Shown in pieces: positions 15,362-24,687 of a stretch of 53,422 bases of DNA (position 1 is its first letter; each line of letters begins with the position of its first letter). The stretch is from NCBI RefSeq assembly GCF_030684895.1, contig NZ_JAUXXP010000072.1:1-53422 (forward strand). The letters are read 5' to 3'. The notes below the pieces were generated by a model that made no database searches, was not told where the DNA came from, and saw only the letters and a program-made list of their open reading frames with translations. The position numbers and the translations under genes are program-made. The stretch is from Pseudomonas sp. Its GTDB lineage: Bacteria > Pseudomonadota > Gammaproteobacteria > Pseudomonadales > Pseudomonadaceae.

Positions 15362-18300
15362 GGCTGCACCGCCACGGCAAGCTCGGCCAGTTCACTCAGG
15401 TGCCGACGCAGACGCTGCAGCAACTGCTCGCTGAGATCGCCGCGCAGGCAGCCGATCTGCCGCAGGGTCAGGCGGCCATCGAAAATCCCGCCATGCAGGC
15501 TGATCAGCTCCGCCGAACGGTTGTCCGCCGCACTCGGCCGGCCCGGTGCGATGGGCAACGGCTGCCAGTCGCCCAGGCCACTGCGCGCACTGCCCAGGTA
15601 ATTCAACGCCACGGGCGGCAACGGTAAGGGGTTGGGTTCCGCCAGGCTGGCGCGCAATGGCATATAACCGACGCCGTTATCCGGCACCTGGCGCAGCTGC
15701 TCGGCGCATTGCGCGATCAGCTGCGCCCAGTCCGCCTGATCATCCAGCACCAGCGGGTACATGCTGGTGAACCAGCCCAGGGTGCGGCTGACATCCAGGC
15801 TCGGGTCAATCGACTCGCGGCCATGGCCTTCCAGGAGAATCCACTGACGCTGGCCCAGGCCCATTTCGCTAAGCGTGCGGGTCAAGGCGGCCAGCAACAG
15901 GCTGCGCACCTCACAGGCAAATACCTGGGTGGCGTGCTGGCTAAGTTGCTGAGTTAGCGCCGGTTCCAGCTCAAGTAGATGCACCTGGGTCGGCTCGACG
16001 CTGATCCAGTCGGCCGGGATGCGATAGTCCATCGCCGCCATGCGCTCGCGCCAAAAGCGCAGTTGCGCGCCGGCTTGCAGCACATAAGCGAGCAGGCCCT
16101 GGCCCCATTGCCGATAGCTGCTGGTCTTGGCCGGCAGCGCTTCGCCACGGTGCAGGCGCGCCAAATCATCGGCAAGGATGCGCCAGGACACCGCATCGAC
16201 CACCAGGTGGTGACAGGCGATAAACAGCCCGCGACCCTGCGGCAGGTTTTCCACCAGCGCCCAGCTCAGGCTACGCCCCAGCATCGGCTCGAAGTGGCTT
16301 TGCAGTTCGGTCAGTGCCGCTTGCAAACCGGCTTCGCCCAGTTCGGCGTAATCGAGGATTGCTGGCGCTGCCAGCGGCAGATTCTCCAGGTAACGCTGAC
16401 TGGTCGGCGTCACCGCCAGGCGCAGGGCATCGTGATGCTGCAACAACTGCTGCAAATAACCGCGCAACTGCGTCACCGCAACGCCCGCAGGCAGGCGCAG
16501 CAATACGCCCTGGTTCCAGTGCCGCGGGGTGGCCAGGGGCTGCTCGAAGAACCAGCGCTGAATCGGCTGCAAGGGGAACTCGCCGGTCAGCACACCCTGT
16601 TCGGCCTGTACCGCGACCGCCTCACGCTTGCTGCCCAGCACCCGGCACAGGCGGCGTACGGTCTTGGCCTCGAACACTTCCTTGACCGAGCAGGGATAGC
16701 CGGCATCGCGCAGGCGCGTGGTCAGCTGGATACTCAGAATCGAATCGCCGCCCAGCTGGAAGAAGTCGCTCTGCACGCCGAGCGGCTGGTTCAGCACGGC
16801 CTGCCAGATGGCGAGGATCTCGACTTCGAGCGGGTTGGCCGGCGGCGTATGCTCGCCGCCAGCCGCCAGATCGATCTTCGGCAGCTGGCGCAGGTCGAGC
16901 TTGCCATTCGGCGTCAGCGGCATCTGCTCAAGCAGCACCAGGCTACTCGGCACCATATATTCCGGCAGGCGCTGCGCCACGTCATGCAGCACCGCCTCGA
17001 CCGCCGGCTGAGCTGCACCGGGCTTGAGCGCCGCGTAGGCGACCAGGGCCTGGCGCTGGCCATCGCGCAGCACCAGTACCTTGACCTGTTGCAGCGCCGG
17101 GCAGCTAAGAGTCAGCTGGGTTTCGATCTCCCCCGGTTCAATGCGGTAGCCGCGCAGTTTGATCTGCTCATCCAGCCGGCCCAGGTATTCATAGTCACCA
17201 TTGCCCAGCAGCCGCGCACGGTCGCCGCTGTGGTACAGGCGCAGGGTCACGCCAGCCACGCAGTGTTCGCGGAATGCCGCCGCCGTGCGCTGCGGCTGGT
17301 TCAAATAGCCGCGCGCCAGACCGAGGCCGGCCAGGCACAGTTCACCCGGTACGCCGACTGGGCAGAGGTTGCCCAGCTCATCAAGAATCAGCGCCTGCAT
17401 GCCGTCGATGGGCGTACCTATGCTCAGACTGCTGCCTGGCAGCAAATGCTTGCACAGCGCAGTCACCGTAGCCTCGGTTGGCCCATACATATTGATCAAG
17501 CGCACGCGTCCGGCCCAGCGCTCGATCAACCCGGTCGGACAGGCCTCACCGCCGAAGCCGATGGCCTGCAAAGCCGGCAACTCGCGCTCGGGCAGGGTCG
17601 CGAGCAAGGCCGTGGGACAGATCATATGGCTGCTGGCGCTGCATTCGAGCTGTTCCAGCAGGCCTTCGTCCGAGTCGCCCCAAATCAGGCTCGCACCCTG
17701 GGTCAGCGGCAGTAGCGCACACATATTGCCGGCGTCGAAGGACAGCGACATGCAGTTGAACATGCGCGCCTCGCAGCCCAGTTGCAGGCGCTGGGCATGG
17801 TCCTGCAGCAGGTTGACCAGGCTGCCCTGCTCGACCATCACGCCCTTGGGTAAGCCGCTGGAGCCGGAGGTGTAGATCACCTGAGCGAGCTGCTGCGGAT
17901 CGTGGCCGAGCGCCGGGGTGGTCGGTGGCATGCCGTCCAGCTGCGCCTGCAGGCTGGCATCCTGCAGATCGACCCAGCGCACGCCAGCATCCAATGCGAA
18001 TGGCGGTTGGCCCTGGCCGACGATCAGCTCAATTCCGGCATCGCCAAGGATGTGTTGCAAGCGTTCACGCGGGTAGGCCGGGTCCAGCGGCACGTAGGCG
18101 GCGTTGATTTTCCAGATGGCCATGACCGCCACGGCGAAAGCATTCTCGCGGCGTGCCAGTACGCCCAGCAGCGCACCCGGACCGCAGCCCTGGCTGAGCA
18201 GCCAATGCGCCAGGCGATTGGCCCGCGCATCCAGCTCGGCATAGCTTATCGCCTGCTCGCCCACACCCAGCGCCGAGCGCTGCGGATGCAGCCGCGCCAT

Positions 18301-19920
18301 GTCCTCGAACAAGCCCAGTGCCGTGCGCCGATTGGGGTATTCACGAGGCAACGCGGACAGGCGCGCGGCGGTTTGCTGCACCAGTGGCTGATCGAGCAGC
18401 GGCAGCGCCCAGATATCCATCTCGGGTTGTTCGACCACAGCGTCCAGCAGCAACAACAGGCGTTCGGCATAACGTTCGACCGTGGCGTGCTCGAACAGCG
18501 CCGTGGCGTACAGCCAGTCAACCCGCACCGAGTCCATCAATTCGGTGACCTTGACCGAGATATCGGTCTTGGCCGGCAGCACCGGCGAGGTTTCCTCGAC
18601 CGCCTGGCAACCGGGAATCAGGTCGTTGAAATCGACCCGCGCCTGGTATACCAGCATGATCTGGAAAATCGGGTTGATCGCCGTATGGCGATCCATGCCC
18701 AGCGCTTCGCTAAGCGCCTCGAAGCGGTAAAGCTGGTGGTCGAAGGCCTCCAGATCATCCTTGCGGCAAGCCTGCAGGTAATCGCTAAAACTCTGCCGTT
18801 CAGGCAACTGGGTGCGCAGCACCAGGGTGTTGACGAAAAAGCCCACCAGCCCTTCGATATCCGGGCGCTCGCGGTAGGCCAGCGGCGTGCCGATAACGAT
18901 GTCGCGCTCGCCACTGTGGCGCGCCAGCAGCAGCGCGAACAGCGCATGCAGGCCGATAAAGGGCGAAGTATTGTGGCGCTGGCAGAGCTGTTTGAAACGC
19001 GCCCACAGCGCGTTGTCGATAGTCGAGAACACCAGCTCGCCGCCACTGGCCTGATGTGCCGGGCGCGGTTTATCCAGCGGCAGGCTGTGCACATCGGCAA
19101 TACCGCGCAGGCGCTCGACCCAGAACGGTTTGAACTGCTCGTGATAGTCACGAAACAGCGGCGAATTGAACCAGCTGGCGTAGTCGATGTAGTTCAGCGC
19201 CGGCGCTTGCCAGTTCAATGGCTGGCGATTCTGGAAGGCCAGAAACGCGGTTTTGAGGTCAGCAAACATGTTCTTCACCGACCAGCCGTCGGAGATGATG
19301 TGGTGCTGGGTGATCAGCAGCACATGCTCACGCGCGCCGAGGCGTAGCAGGTGCACACGGGTCAGCTCGCCCGTGGTGAGGTCGAAGGGCCGATTGATCT
19401 CCTCGCGCACCCTTTGCGCCACCTGCGCCTCGCGGCCTTGTGGCTCAAGGGCGGACAAATCCTCAACGTCCAATTGCAGCGGCCGCTGCGGCAAAATCTG
19501 CTGTTCGCCACGGCCCTGGGCATTGCGCACAAAGCGCGTGCGCAGGCTGGCGTGGCGCTGCGCCAGCGCATCGAAGGCAAACGCCAGCGCCGGCACATCC
19601 AGCTCGCCGGTCAGGCGGAAATACACCGGCATGTTGTACAGGTGCGAGCTTTCCTCGTACTGCTCGATAAACCACAAACCGCTCTGCGACGACGACAGCG
19701 GGCCGCTCTCGGCGTGCTGCGCCTGGATCGGTGCGGCAAAGGCGTTGGCGGCAGCTAGGCAGGTGACGATGGCGTCGCGGTTAGCGCGGATCAGCTGGCC
19801 CAACTCTGGGGTGATGGCGTCCTTGCTCGACTGGGAAACCAGCTGGCCCTGAGCATTCAGACTCAGCTGCACGCCCTGGCGGGCCAGCTGGTTCAGCAGG
19901 CCGATGATATTAGTGCTCAT
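15358..19920 (-). CDS. NRPS: docking-C-A-T-E, unassigned substrate (AmoG-like)
   Basis: A 1520-residue one-module peptide synthetase. Residues 1-55 look like a TubC-type N-terminal docking domain. The condensation domain follows (HHIISDGWS near 205), then an A domain at about 530-1010 (YTSGSSGLPKGV near 685, NMYGPTEAT, YHSGDRA, PNGKLDLRQL), a carrier domain with the phosphopantetheine serine in GGDSILSIQL near 1058, and a C-terminal epimerisation domain (HHLVVDAVSW near 1238, GWFTSMYPL, LNYLGSA). The pocket reads roughly D-A-M-I-G-G-M-V-T-K, which I do not recognise. In amonabactin the matching position is D-Trp or D-Phe, and an E domain fits a D-residue. No thioesterase is fused. It starts at ATG 19920 behind GAGAGGA, ten bases after the DHB dehydrogenase stop. 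Confidence 0.9.
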   Translation of the reverse strand: MSTNIIGLLNQLARQGVQLSLNAQGQLVSQSSKDAITPELGQLIRANRDAIVTCLAAANAFAAPIQAQHAESGPLSSSQSGLWFIEQYEESSHLYNMPVYFRLTGELDVPALAFAFDALAQRHASLRTRFVRNAQGRGEQQILPQRPLQLDVEDLSALEPQGREAQVAQRVREEINRPFDLTTGELTRVHLLRLGAREHVLLITQHHIISDGWSVKNMFADLKTAFLAFQNRQPLNWQAPALNYIDYASWFNSPLFRDYHEQFKPFWVERLRGIADVHSLPLDKPRPAHQASGGELVFSTIDNALWARFKQLCQRHNTSPFIGLHALFALLLARHSGERDIVIGTPLAYRERPDIEGLVGFFVNTLVLRTQLPERQSFSDYLQACRKDDLEAFDHQLYRFEALSEALGMDRHTAINPIFQIMLVYQARVDFNDLIPGCQAVEETSPVLPAKTDISVKVTELMDSVRVDWLYATALFEHATVERYAERLLLLLDAVVEQPEMDIWALPLLDQPLVQQTAARLSALPREYPNRRTALGLFEDMARLHPQRSALGVGEQAISYAELDARANRLAHWLLSQGCGPGALLGVLARRENAFAVAVMAIWKINAAYVPLDPAYPRERLQHILGDAGIELIVGQGQPPFALDAGVRWVDLQDASLQAQLDGMPPTTPALGHDPQQLAQVIYTSGSSGLPKGVMVEQGSLVNLLQDHAQRLQLGCEARMFNCMSLSFDAGNMCALLPLTQGASLIWGDSDEGLLEQLECSASSHMICPTALLATLPERELPALQAIGFGGEACPTGLIERWAGRVRLINMYGPTEATVTALCKHLLPGSSLSIGTPIDGMQALILDELGNLCPVGVPGELCLAGLGLARGYLNQPQRTAAAFREHCVAGVTLRLYHSGDRARLLGNGDYEYLGRLDEQIKLRGYRIEPGEIETQLTLSCPALQQVKVLVLRDGQRQALVAYAALKPGAAQPAVEAVLHDVAQRLPEYMVPSSLVLLEQMPLTPNGKLDLRQLPKIDLAAGGEHTPPANPLEVEILAIWQAVLNQPLGVQSDFFQLGGDSILSIQLTTRLRDAGYPCSVKEVFEAKTVRRLCRVLGSKREAVAVQAEQGVLTGEFPLQPIQRWFFEQPLATPRHWNQGVLLRLPAGVAVTQLRGYLQQLLQHHDALRLAVTPTSQRYLENLPLAAPAILDYAELGEAGLQAALTELQSHFEPMLGRSLSWALVENLPQGRGLFIACHHLVVDAVSWRILADDLARLHRGEALPAKTSSYRQWGQGLLAYVLQAGAQLRFWRERMAAMDYRIPADWISVEPTQVHLLELEPALTQQLSQHATQVFACEVRSLLLAALTRTLSEMGLGQRQWILLEGHGRESIDPSLDVSRTLGWFTSMYPLVLDDQADWAQLIAQCAEQLRQVPDNGVGYMPLRASLAEPNPLPLPPVALNYLGSARSGLGDWQPLPIAPGRPSAADNRSAELISLHGGIFDGRLTLRQIGCLRGDLSEQLLQRLRRHLSELAELAVAVQP

Positions 19921-19930
19921 GTGCGTCCTC

Positions 19931-20695
19931 TCAGTCAGTCAGGCTTGCGCCGCCGTCGACCACTATGTCTTGCAGGGTGATGTGGCTGGCCAGGCTGGAG
20001 GCCAGGAACAGCACAACGCTGGCGACCTCTTCCGGGGTGGCGATTTTCTGCAGCGGGATGCCCAGCTTGAACTGCTCGGGAAAGCCGGCGATGGTGCGCG
20101 CCGGCGCGTCACTGCTGTGCCACATGCCGCGCTGCATCGGTGTGTCAGTGGAGCCCGGCGACACGAGGTTGCAGCGCACACCATGGGTCGCCAGCTCCAG
20201 GCCGGCGGTGCGGATCAGACTGCTCAGCGCCGCCTTGGACGCGCTGTAGGCAGCCATCTGCATGCGCGGCACATGCGCCGCGTTACTGCTCACCGCCACC
20301 ACTGCGCCACGCCGCCAGGCCTTGAAGCGTGGCATCAGCTGACGCAGCAGGTAGAACGGCCCGGAGACATTCACCCGCAGGCAGGCGTCCCAGTCCTCCA
20401 GTGCCAGCTCCTCAATCGGTGCCAGACGCAGCACGCCGGCAACACTGGCCAGCACATCGATCACCCCGTGGGCCCCCAGCAGCTCAAAGCAGGCCTGCTG
20501 CACCGCCTGGGCATCGCCAATATCCAGCACATAGCGGGTAAAGCCGTAATTCTGCTCGGGGAAGCTCAAATCGAAGCCGATCACCTGCCCGCCCAACTGG
20601 GCAAACCCCTCCGCCACGCTGCGGCCAATGCCCTGGCCGGCACCGGTGACCCAGATGGTCTGACCGCTGAAATCCATTTGTCTGTTGATTTGCAT
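19931..20695 (-). CDS. entA: 2,3-dihydro-2,3-dihydroxybenzoate dehydrogenase
   Basis: NAD-dependent short-chain dehydrogenase that oxidises 2,3-dihydro-DHB to 2,3-dihydroxybenzoate. 254 residues with the cofactor motif TGAGQGIG near residue 18, the active-site tetrad in SSNAAHVPRMQMAAYSASK (Ser, Tyr, Lys) and the EntA-like C-terminus beginning GIPLQKIATPEEVA and ending DIVVDGGASL. The start ATG at 20695 has AAGGAAG overlapping the stop of the upstream NRPS gene. Placement of the dehydrogenase between two NRPS genes, not beside entB, is the unusual order also seen in amoCEBFAGH. Confidence 0.92.
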   Translation of the reverse strand: MQINRQMDFSGQTIWVTGAGQGIGRSVAEGFAQLGGQVIGFDLSFPEQNYGFTRYVLDIGDAQAVQQACFELLGAHGVIDVLASVAGVLRLAPIEELALEDWDACLRVNVSGPFYLLRQLMPRFKAWRRGAVVAVSSNAAHVPRMQMAAYSASKAALSSLIRTAGLELATHGVRCNLVSPGSTDTPMQRGMWHSSDAPARTIAGFPEQFKLGIPLQKIATPEEVASVVLFLASSLASHITLQDIVVDGGASLTD

Positions 20696-20704
20696 GACGC
20701 TTCC

Positions 20705-23700
20705 TTACCAAACCTGTTCCACCTGCGCCTCGCTCTGCAGCACGCGGCTGTCGAGGAAGTGGCAGAAGTCCGCCAGCCGCGGGTGATCGAAAACATCGGA
20801 GACCTTCACCGCCGTGCCGAACTCACTGGCCAGGCGGTTGACGATCTGGATGGTCTGCAGCGACTGCCCGCCCAGCTCGAAGAAATTGTCGGCGGCCTGA
20901 ATCGAACTGACGCCGAGAATCTGCTGCCAGATGCTGCGCACCCGTTGCTGGGTCTCATCGTCCAGCGCCTGCTCGCGTGAGCCTTGCAGGTACTCCGTCT
21001 GCAGGCGCTTGCGGTCGAGCTTGTTGGTCGCGGTGCGCGGCAACGCCGGGTAGTGCCGGTAGTCGGTCGGCACCATGGCCGCCGGCAGCAGCTTGGCCAG
21101 CTCCTGGCGAATGCCGCGCACGTCGTCACGCGGACCACTGATAAAGGCCACCAGCCGGCGCAGCCCGCTGCCCAGTTCCAGGCCCTGCACGCAAGCCTCA
21201 TCGACGCCGCTCAAGGCCAGCAGACGCGACTCGACTTCGCCGGGCTGGATGCGATAGCCGCTGATCTTGAATTCGTTATCCAGACGGCCGAGGTAAACCA
21301 GACGGCCTTCCTCTATCCGCACCCGGTCACCAGTGCGGTAGACCGGCGTCTGTTGCGCGCCGATCAGCAAGCTGGCAAAGGCTTGCGAATCGCTGCCCAG
21401 GTAGCCATTGGCCAATTGCGCGCCGCACAGCACCAGCTCGCCCTCCTCGGCCGGACGTTTGCCACGGCCCAGCACCAGCGCCGTGACAGCGGCCAGCGGC
21501 TGACCAATCGGCAGGCTATCGCCGCCCGGCGCAACGCCTTGCAGATCGCAGGTGCTCGCCACCACCGTGGTTTCGGTCGGGCCATATGTATTGATCAGGC
21601 GAATCGCTGGCGGGGCCATGCGCTGCCAGGCCGTCAGTTGTTCGGGATAGACCGCCTCGCCGCCGATGATGACGCTCTTCAACCCACCCGGCACCTGTAC
21701 CAGGCCGGCGCGCAGAGCCACTACCCACTCGTTCCAGAACGCGGTCGGCAGATCGAGCACGCTGATTGCCAGTTGCTCGAGACCCTCGACAAAAGCGCTG
21801 ATCGACTCCAGCAGCGCATCAGTACGCAGCACCAGCGTCGCGCCGGCGCTGAGGCTGACAAATACCTCCTCAATGCTGGCGTCGAAGTTGAACGGGGCGA
21901 ACTGCAGCATGCGGTCCGAGGCATCCACGCCATAGCGCAGGCGCGCCGCCTGAATAAAGTGGTCCAGCGCGCGGTGGCTGATTTCCACACCCTTGGGCGT
22001 GCCGGTAGAGCCGGAGGTGAACATCAGGTAGGCCGCTGCCTCGCCCTGACGCGGCGCGCAGAGGCGCTTGGCGCTGTGCAGCACGCCAGCCAGTTCGATT
22101 GGGCCGCTGTAGCTATCGGCCAGGCGATGGCGGAACGCCGCCTCGGTGACCACCAGGGCCAGCTGCGCGGTGGTGCAGATCAGCCGCTGGCGTTCGCCAG
22201 GCTGCTCCGGATCGAGCGGTACATACACCGCCCCGGCCAGCAGCACGCCGAGCTGCACGACAATCGCCTCAAGGCTGCGACTGAGCATCGCCCCGACCCG
22301 CTCGCCCGGCTGTACGCCACGTTCACTCAAGGCGGCGGCGATGGTTTCGGCCTGCGCCTGCAATTCACCGTAACTGAGTCGGCGCTCGCCCTGGCACAGC
22401 GCCAGGTGCTGCGGCTGCCGTTCGGCCTGAGCGCGAATGGCCAACAGCACGCAACCGACCTCGGCCATTACGGCCTGCTCGGCGGTCGGCGCGCTCAGCA
22501 AATGTTGCGCGCGGTACTGCGCGCTCCAGGCGCTCAGCAACTGATCACGCGGCTGTTGCGGGGCCTGCAACCAGGCGGCCAGCAGGCTGAACAATTCCTC
22601 CTGCAGCGCGCGTACCTGCGCCTGGCTGTAGCACGCCGGGTTGGCGTCGTAATCCAGCAGCGGCAAACCGTTAGCCCCCAGGTGCACTTCCAGGGTCAGG
22701 TCTTCCACCGGGCCGGCGCTCAGGCTTATGGTCCGCGCCGGACAGTCACCGAAGGTCTGCGGCCGGTCGAACGGCATGATATTGATCAGCGGGCCGAACA
22801 GGCGCTGCTCGCCGCCAACCCGACCGAGGTCGCGACGCAGTGACTCGTAGCGGTAGTGCTGATGCTTGCGGCTGCTGCGGCGCAGCTTGCCGATGCTCTG
22901 CGCAGCTTCGAGCAGGTTGACCTGATCACTCAGATCGAGGCACAGCGGTGCGATGTTCATCTGCATGCAGGGCACGTTGAAGGAGGCCGAACCCATGCGG
23001 TTCATCACCATCAGACCGAACACCTGGGCGGCGCTGCCACTGACCTGGCGCAACTGCGCCGACAGTGCGGCCAGCAGCAAGTCTGGCCAGCCGAGCTTGT
23101 TGGCCTCGGCCAGTTGATTAAGGGCCTGCCACAGCGCCGGCGGAAACACTGCCGAATGACGAAGGAAGGTCGCCGAAATCGGCGCGACACGCTCGCTAAA
23201 GCTGACTGCCTCGGGCAGCGCACCCAGCTGTTCACACCAGTAGTCGCGGGCTGCAGCCGTGCGGCCCTGGCTTTCGCGCTCGGCGTCTTCCGCAAGTACT
23301 GCGGCGTAGTCGCCGAACTCGCAAGGCGCGGCTGGTTCACCGCGCGTTGCCGCGCCATACAGCTCGGCAACGCGCTGATAGAGCAGGTTGCTGCCATAAC
23401 CATCGAGGGCGATGTGGTGAATGCAGCCGTAGAGAAAATCCGCCTGCTCGCCCTGCAACAGGGTGAAGCGGCATGGCTGCTCGCGTTCCAGATCGAACGG
23501 CTGGCGAATCTCGGCCATGCCCCACTGCTGCACCCAGGCCTGGGCATCGACGCCGACCGGTATTTGCACCTGCGCCACACTGAGCGGCAGTTCGGCAGGG
23601 TTGAACCACAGCTGCTCGCCATCGACCACGAAATGCCCGGACAGCGCTTCGCACTCACTGACCGCCTGGCGCAGCGCGGCGATCAGCGGTGCCGCCTGGA

Positions 23701-23806
23701 TCTTGCCGGCGAAGGCGATGCATTCGGCGGTGTTGAACATGGCGCGGTCTTCATTCAGCACATAGCCGTGCCACAGGCCCTGTTGGGCGACTCCCAAGCG
23801 CCTCAT
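20705..23806 (-). CDS. NRPS: starter C-A-T, lysine-like code (AmoF-like)
   Basis: A 1033-residue single-module NRPS. The first domain is a condensation domain of the EntF/DhbF starter type (HHIALDG near 130, and an NRMGSASFNVPCMQMNIAPL segment), expected to join dihydroxybenzoyl from the EntB carrier to an amino acid. The A domain has FTSGSTGTPKGV near 600, FDASIEE, NTYGPTETT, YRTGDRV and TATNKLDRKRL. Its pocket reads D-A-E-D-I-G-T-V-V-K, resembling lysine codes as I remember them. A carrier domain (ELGGQSLQTIQI near 980) ends the protein; no thioesterase. The ATG at 23806 overlaps the entB TGA by four bases, so the frame upstream to 23905 is not used. Confidence 0.9.
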   Translation of the reverse strand: MRRLGVAQQGLWHGYVLNEDRAMFNTAECIAFAGKIQAAPLIAALRQAVSECEALSGHFVVDGEQLWFNPAELPLSVAQVQIPVGVDAQAWVQQWGMAEIRQPFDLEREQPCRFTLLQGEQADFLYGCIHHIALDGYGSNLLYQRVAELYGAATRGEPAAPCEFGDYAAVLAEDAERESQGRTAAARDYWCEQLGALPEAVSFSERVAPISATFLRHSAVFPPALWQALNQLAEANKLGWPDLLLAALSAQLRQVSGSAAQVFGLMVMNRMGSASFNVPCMQMNIAPLCLDLSDQVNLLEAAQSIGKLRRSSRKHQHYRYESLRRDLGRVGGEQRLFGPLINIMPFDRPQTFGDCPARTISLSAGPVEDLTLEVHLGANGLPLLDYDANPACYSQAQVRALQEELFSLLAAWLQAPQQPRDQLLSAWSAQYRAQHLLSAPTAEQAVMAEVGCVLLAIRAQAERQPQHLALCQGERRLSYGELQAQAETIAAALSERGVQPGERVGAMLSRSLEAIVVQLGVLLAGAVYVPLDPEQPGERQRLICTTAQLALVVTEAAFRHRLADSYSGPIELAGVLHSAKRLCAPRQGEAAAYLMFTSGSTGTPKGVEISHRALDHFIQAARLRYGVDASDRMLQFAPFNFDASIEEVFVSLSAGATLVLRTDALLESISAFVEGLEQLAISVLDLPTAFWNEWVVALRAGLVQVPGGLKSVIIGGEAVYPEQLTAWQRMAPPAIRLINTYGPTETTVVASTCDLQGVAPGGDSLPIGQPLAAVTALVLGRGKRPAEEGELVLCGAQLANGYLGSDSQAFASLLIGAQQTPVYRTGDRVRIEEGRLVYLGRLDNEFKISGYRIQPGEVESRLLALSGVDEACVQGLELGSGLRRLVAFISGPRDDVRGIRQELAKLLPAAMVPTDYRHYPALPRTATNKLDRKRLQTEYLQGSREQALDDETQQRVRSIWQQILGVSSIQAADNFFELGGQSLQTIQIVNRLASEFGTAVKVSDVFDHPRLADFCHFLDSRVLQSEAQVEQVW

Positions 23807-24675
23807 GCGGCACCGCCGTGTTGTTCGATCAGGCTCCACCAGCCGTTCAGCGTCGGCGTCTTGGCCAGGTCGGTAAAGCTCAGTTCCAGACCTTGCGCGC
23901 GCCACTCACTGAGCAGCGCCATCACCTGGATCGAGTCCAGGCCATAGTCGAGCAGGTTCTCGTCGGGATCGAAGGGTTCGTCCAGTTCATCCAGCAGACT
24001 CAGCAGGCGCGCCTGCAAGGCGGCGCGGGTCAACGCCGGAGCGCCCGCGCGGCCCAAGTTGAGCACATCGGCGCAGCGAATCACCTGGCCGCAGCGGGTC
24101 GCCACATAATTCAGCGCCATCTGGTGGTCGGCCTGGTTAAAGTCGGCTACGCCATCGGCCAGCAGGAACGGCTGAATGTCGCGCATAAAAGCGTCGCAAG
24201 CGGTCATCAGGCAGCCGATATGGGCGTAGATGCCGCCGATGATCAGTTGGTCGCGCCCCAGTTCCTTGAGCATGTGCTCCAGCGGCGAGCGCTGAAAGGC
24301 GCTGTAGCGCCACTTCACCAGCACCGTATCGTCGGGCTCCGGGGCCAGCCCGACGATGATCGCCTGGCGCTCGGGGTGCTGGGTAATGCCCGGCCCCCAC
24401 ATGTCGTTGAGCAAAGCCCGCTCGGCGTCGCTTTGCACGCCGGGCTGGGCGGTGTAGACCACTGGAATGCCCAAGGCCTTGCACTGCGCACGCACCGCTG
24501 CCAGACATTCGACCAAGGCCTGAACGAAGGCGCTGTCGGCCTCCCAGAAGTCGGCGAAGTACGCCTGCATATCGTGAATCAACAACACCGCGCGGGCCGG
24601 ATCAAGCGTCCACTTGACCTTGTTGGGCGTCCATTCGCTGGGGATGCTGTAGGGCTGCAGAGCCGGGATAGCCAT
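23803..24675 (-). CDS. entB: Isochorismatase with aryl carrier protein domain
   Basis: Bifunctional enzyme of 290 residues. Residues 1-205 are an isochorismatase (LLIHDMQAYF near 32, GIYAHIGCLMTACDA near 148, LLADGVADF) releasing pyruvate from isochorismate to give 2,3-dihydro-DHB. Residues 215-285 are an aryl carrier protein with the 4'-phosphopantetheine serine in LLDYGLDSIQVM, which carries DHB to the first condensation domain. The start ATG at 24675 lies 9 bases after AAGGAA that overlaps the entE stop. No phosphopantetheinyl transferase is encoded in the window, so one must act from elsewhere. Confidence 0.94.
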   Translation of the reverse strand: MAIPALQPYSIPSEWTPNKVKWTLDPARAVLLIHDMQAYFADFWEADSAFVQALVECLAAVRAQCKALGIPVVYTAQPGVQSDAERALLNDMWGPGITQHPERQAIIVGLAPEPDDTVLVKWRYSAFQRSPLEHMLKELGRDQLIIGGIYAHIGCLMTACDAFMRDIQPFLLADGVADFNQADHQMALNYVATRCGQVIRCADVLNLGRAGAPALTRAALQARLLSLLDELDEPFDPDENLLDYGLDSIQVMALLSEWRAQGLELSFTDLAKTPTLNGWWSLIEQHGGAA

Positions 24676-24687
24676 GAGGGGATTTCC

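Noticed and set aside
15979..17715. Long plus-strand open frame (578 codons) inside the NRPS gene
   Set aside because: It is antisense to the A and E domain coding sequence, has no recognisable motif, and its composition (rich in Gln, Arg, His) is that expected from the complement of high-GC coding DNA.
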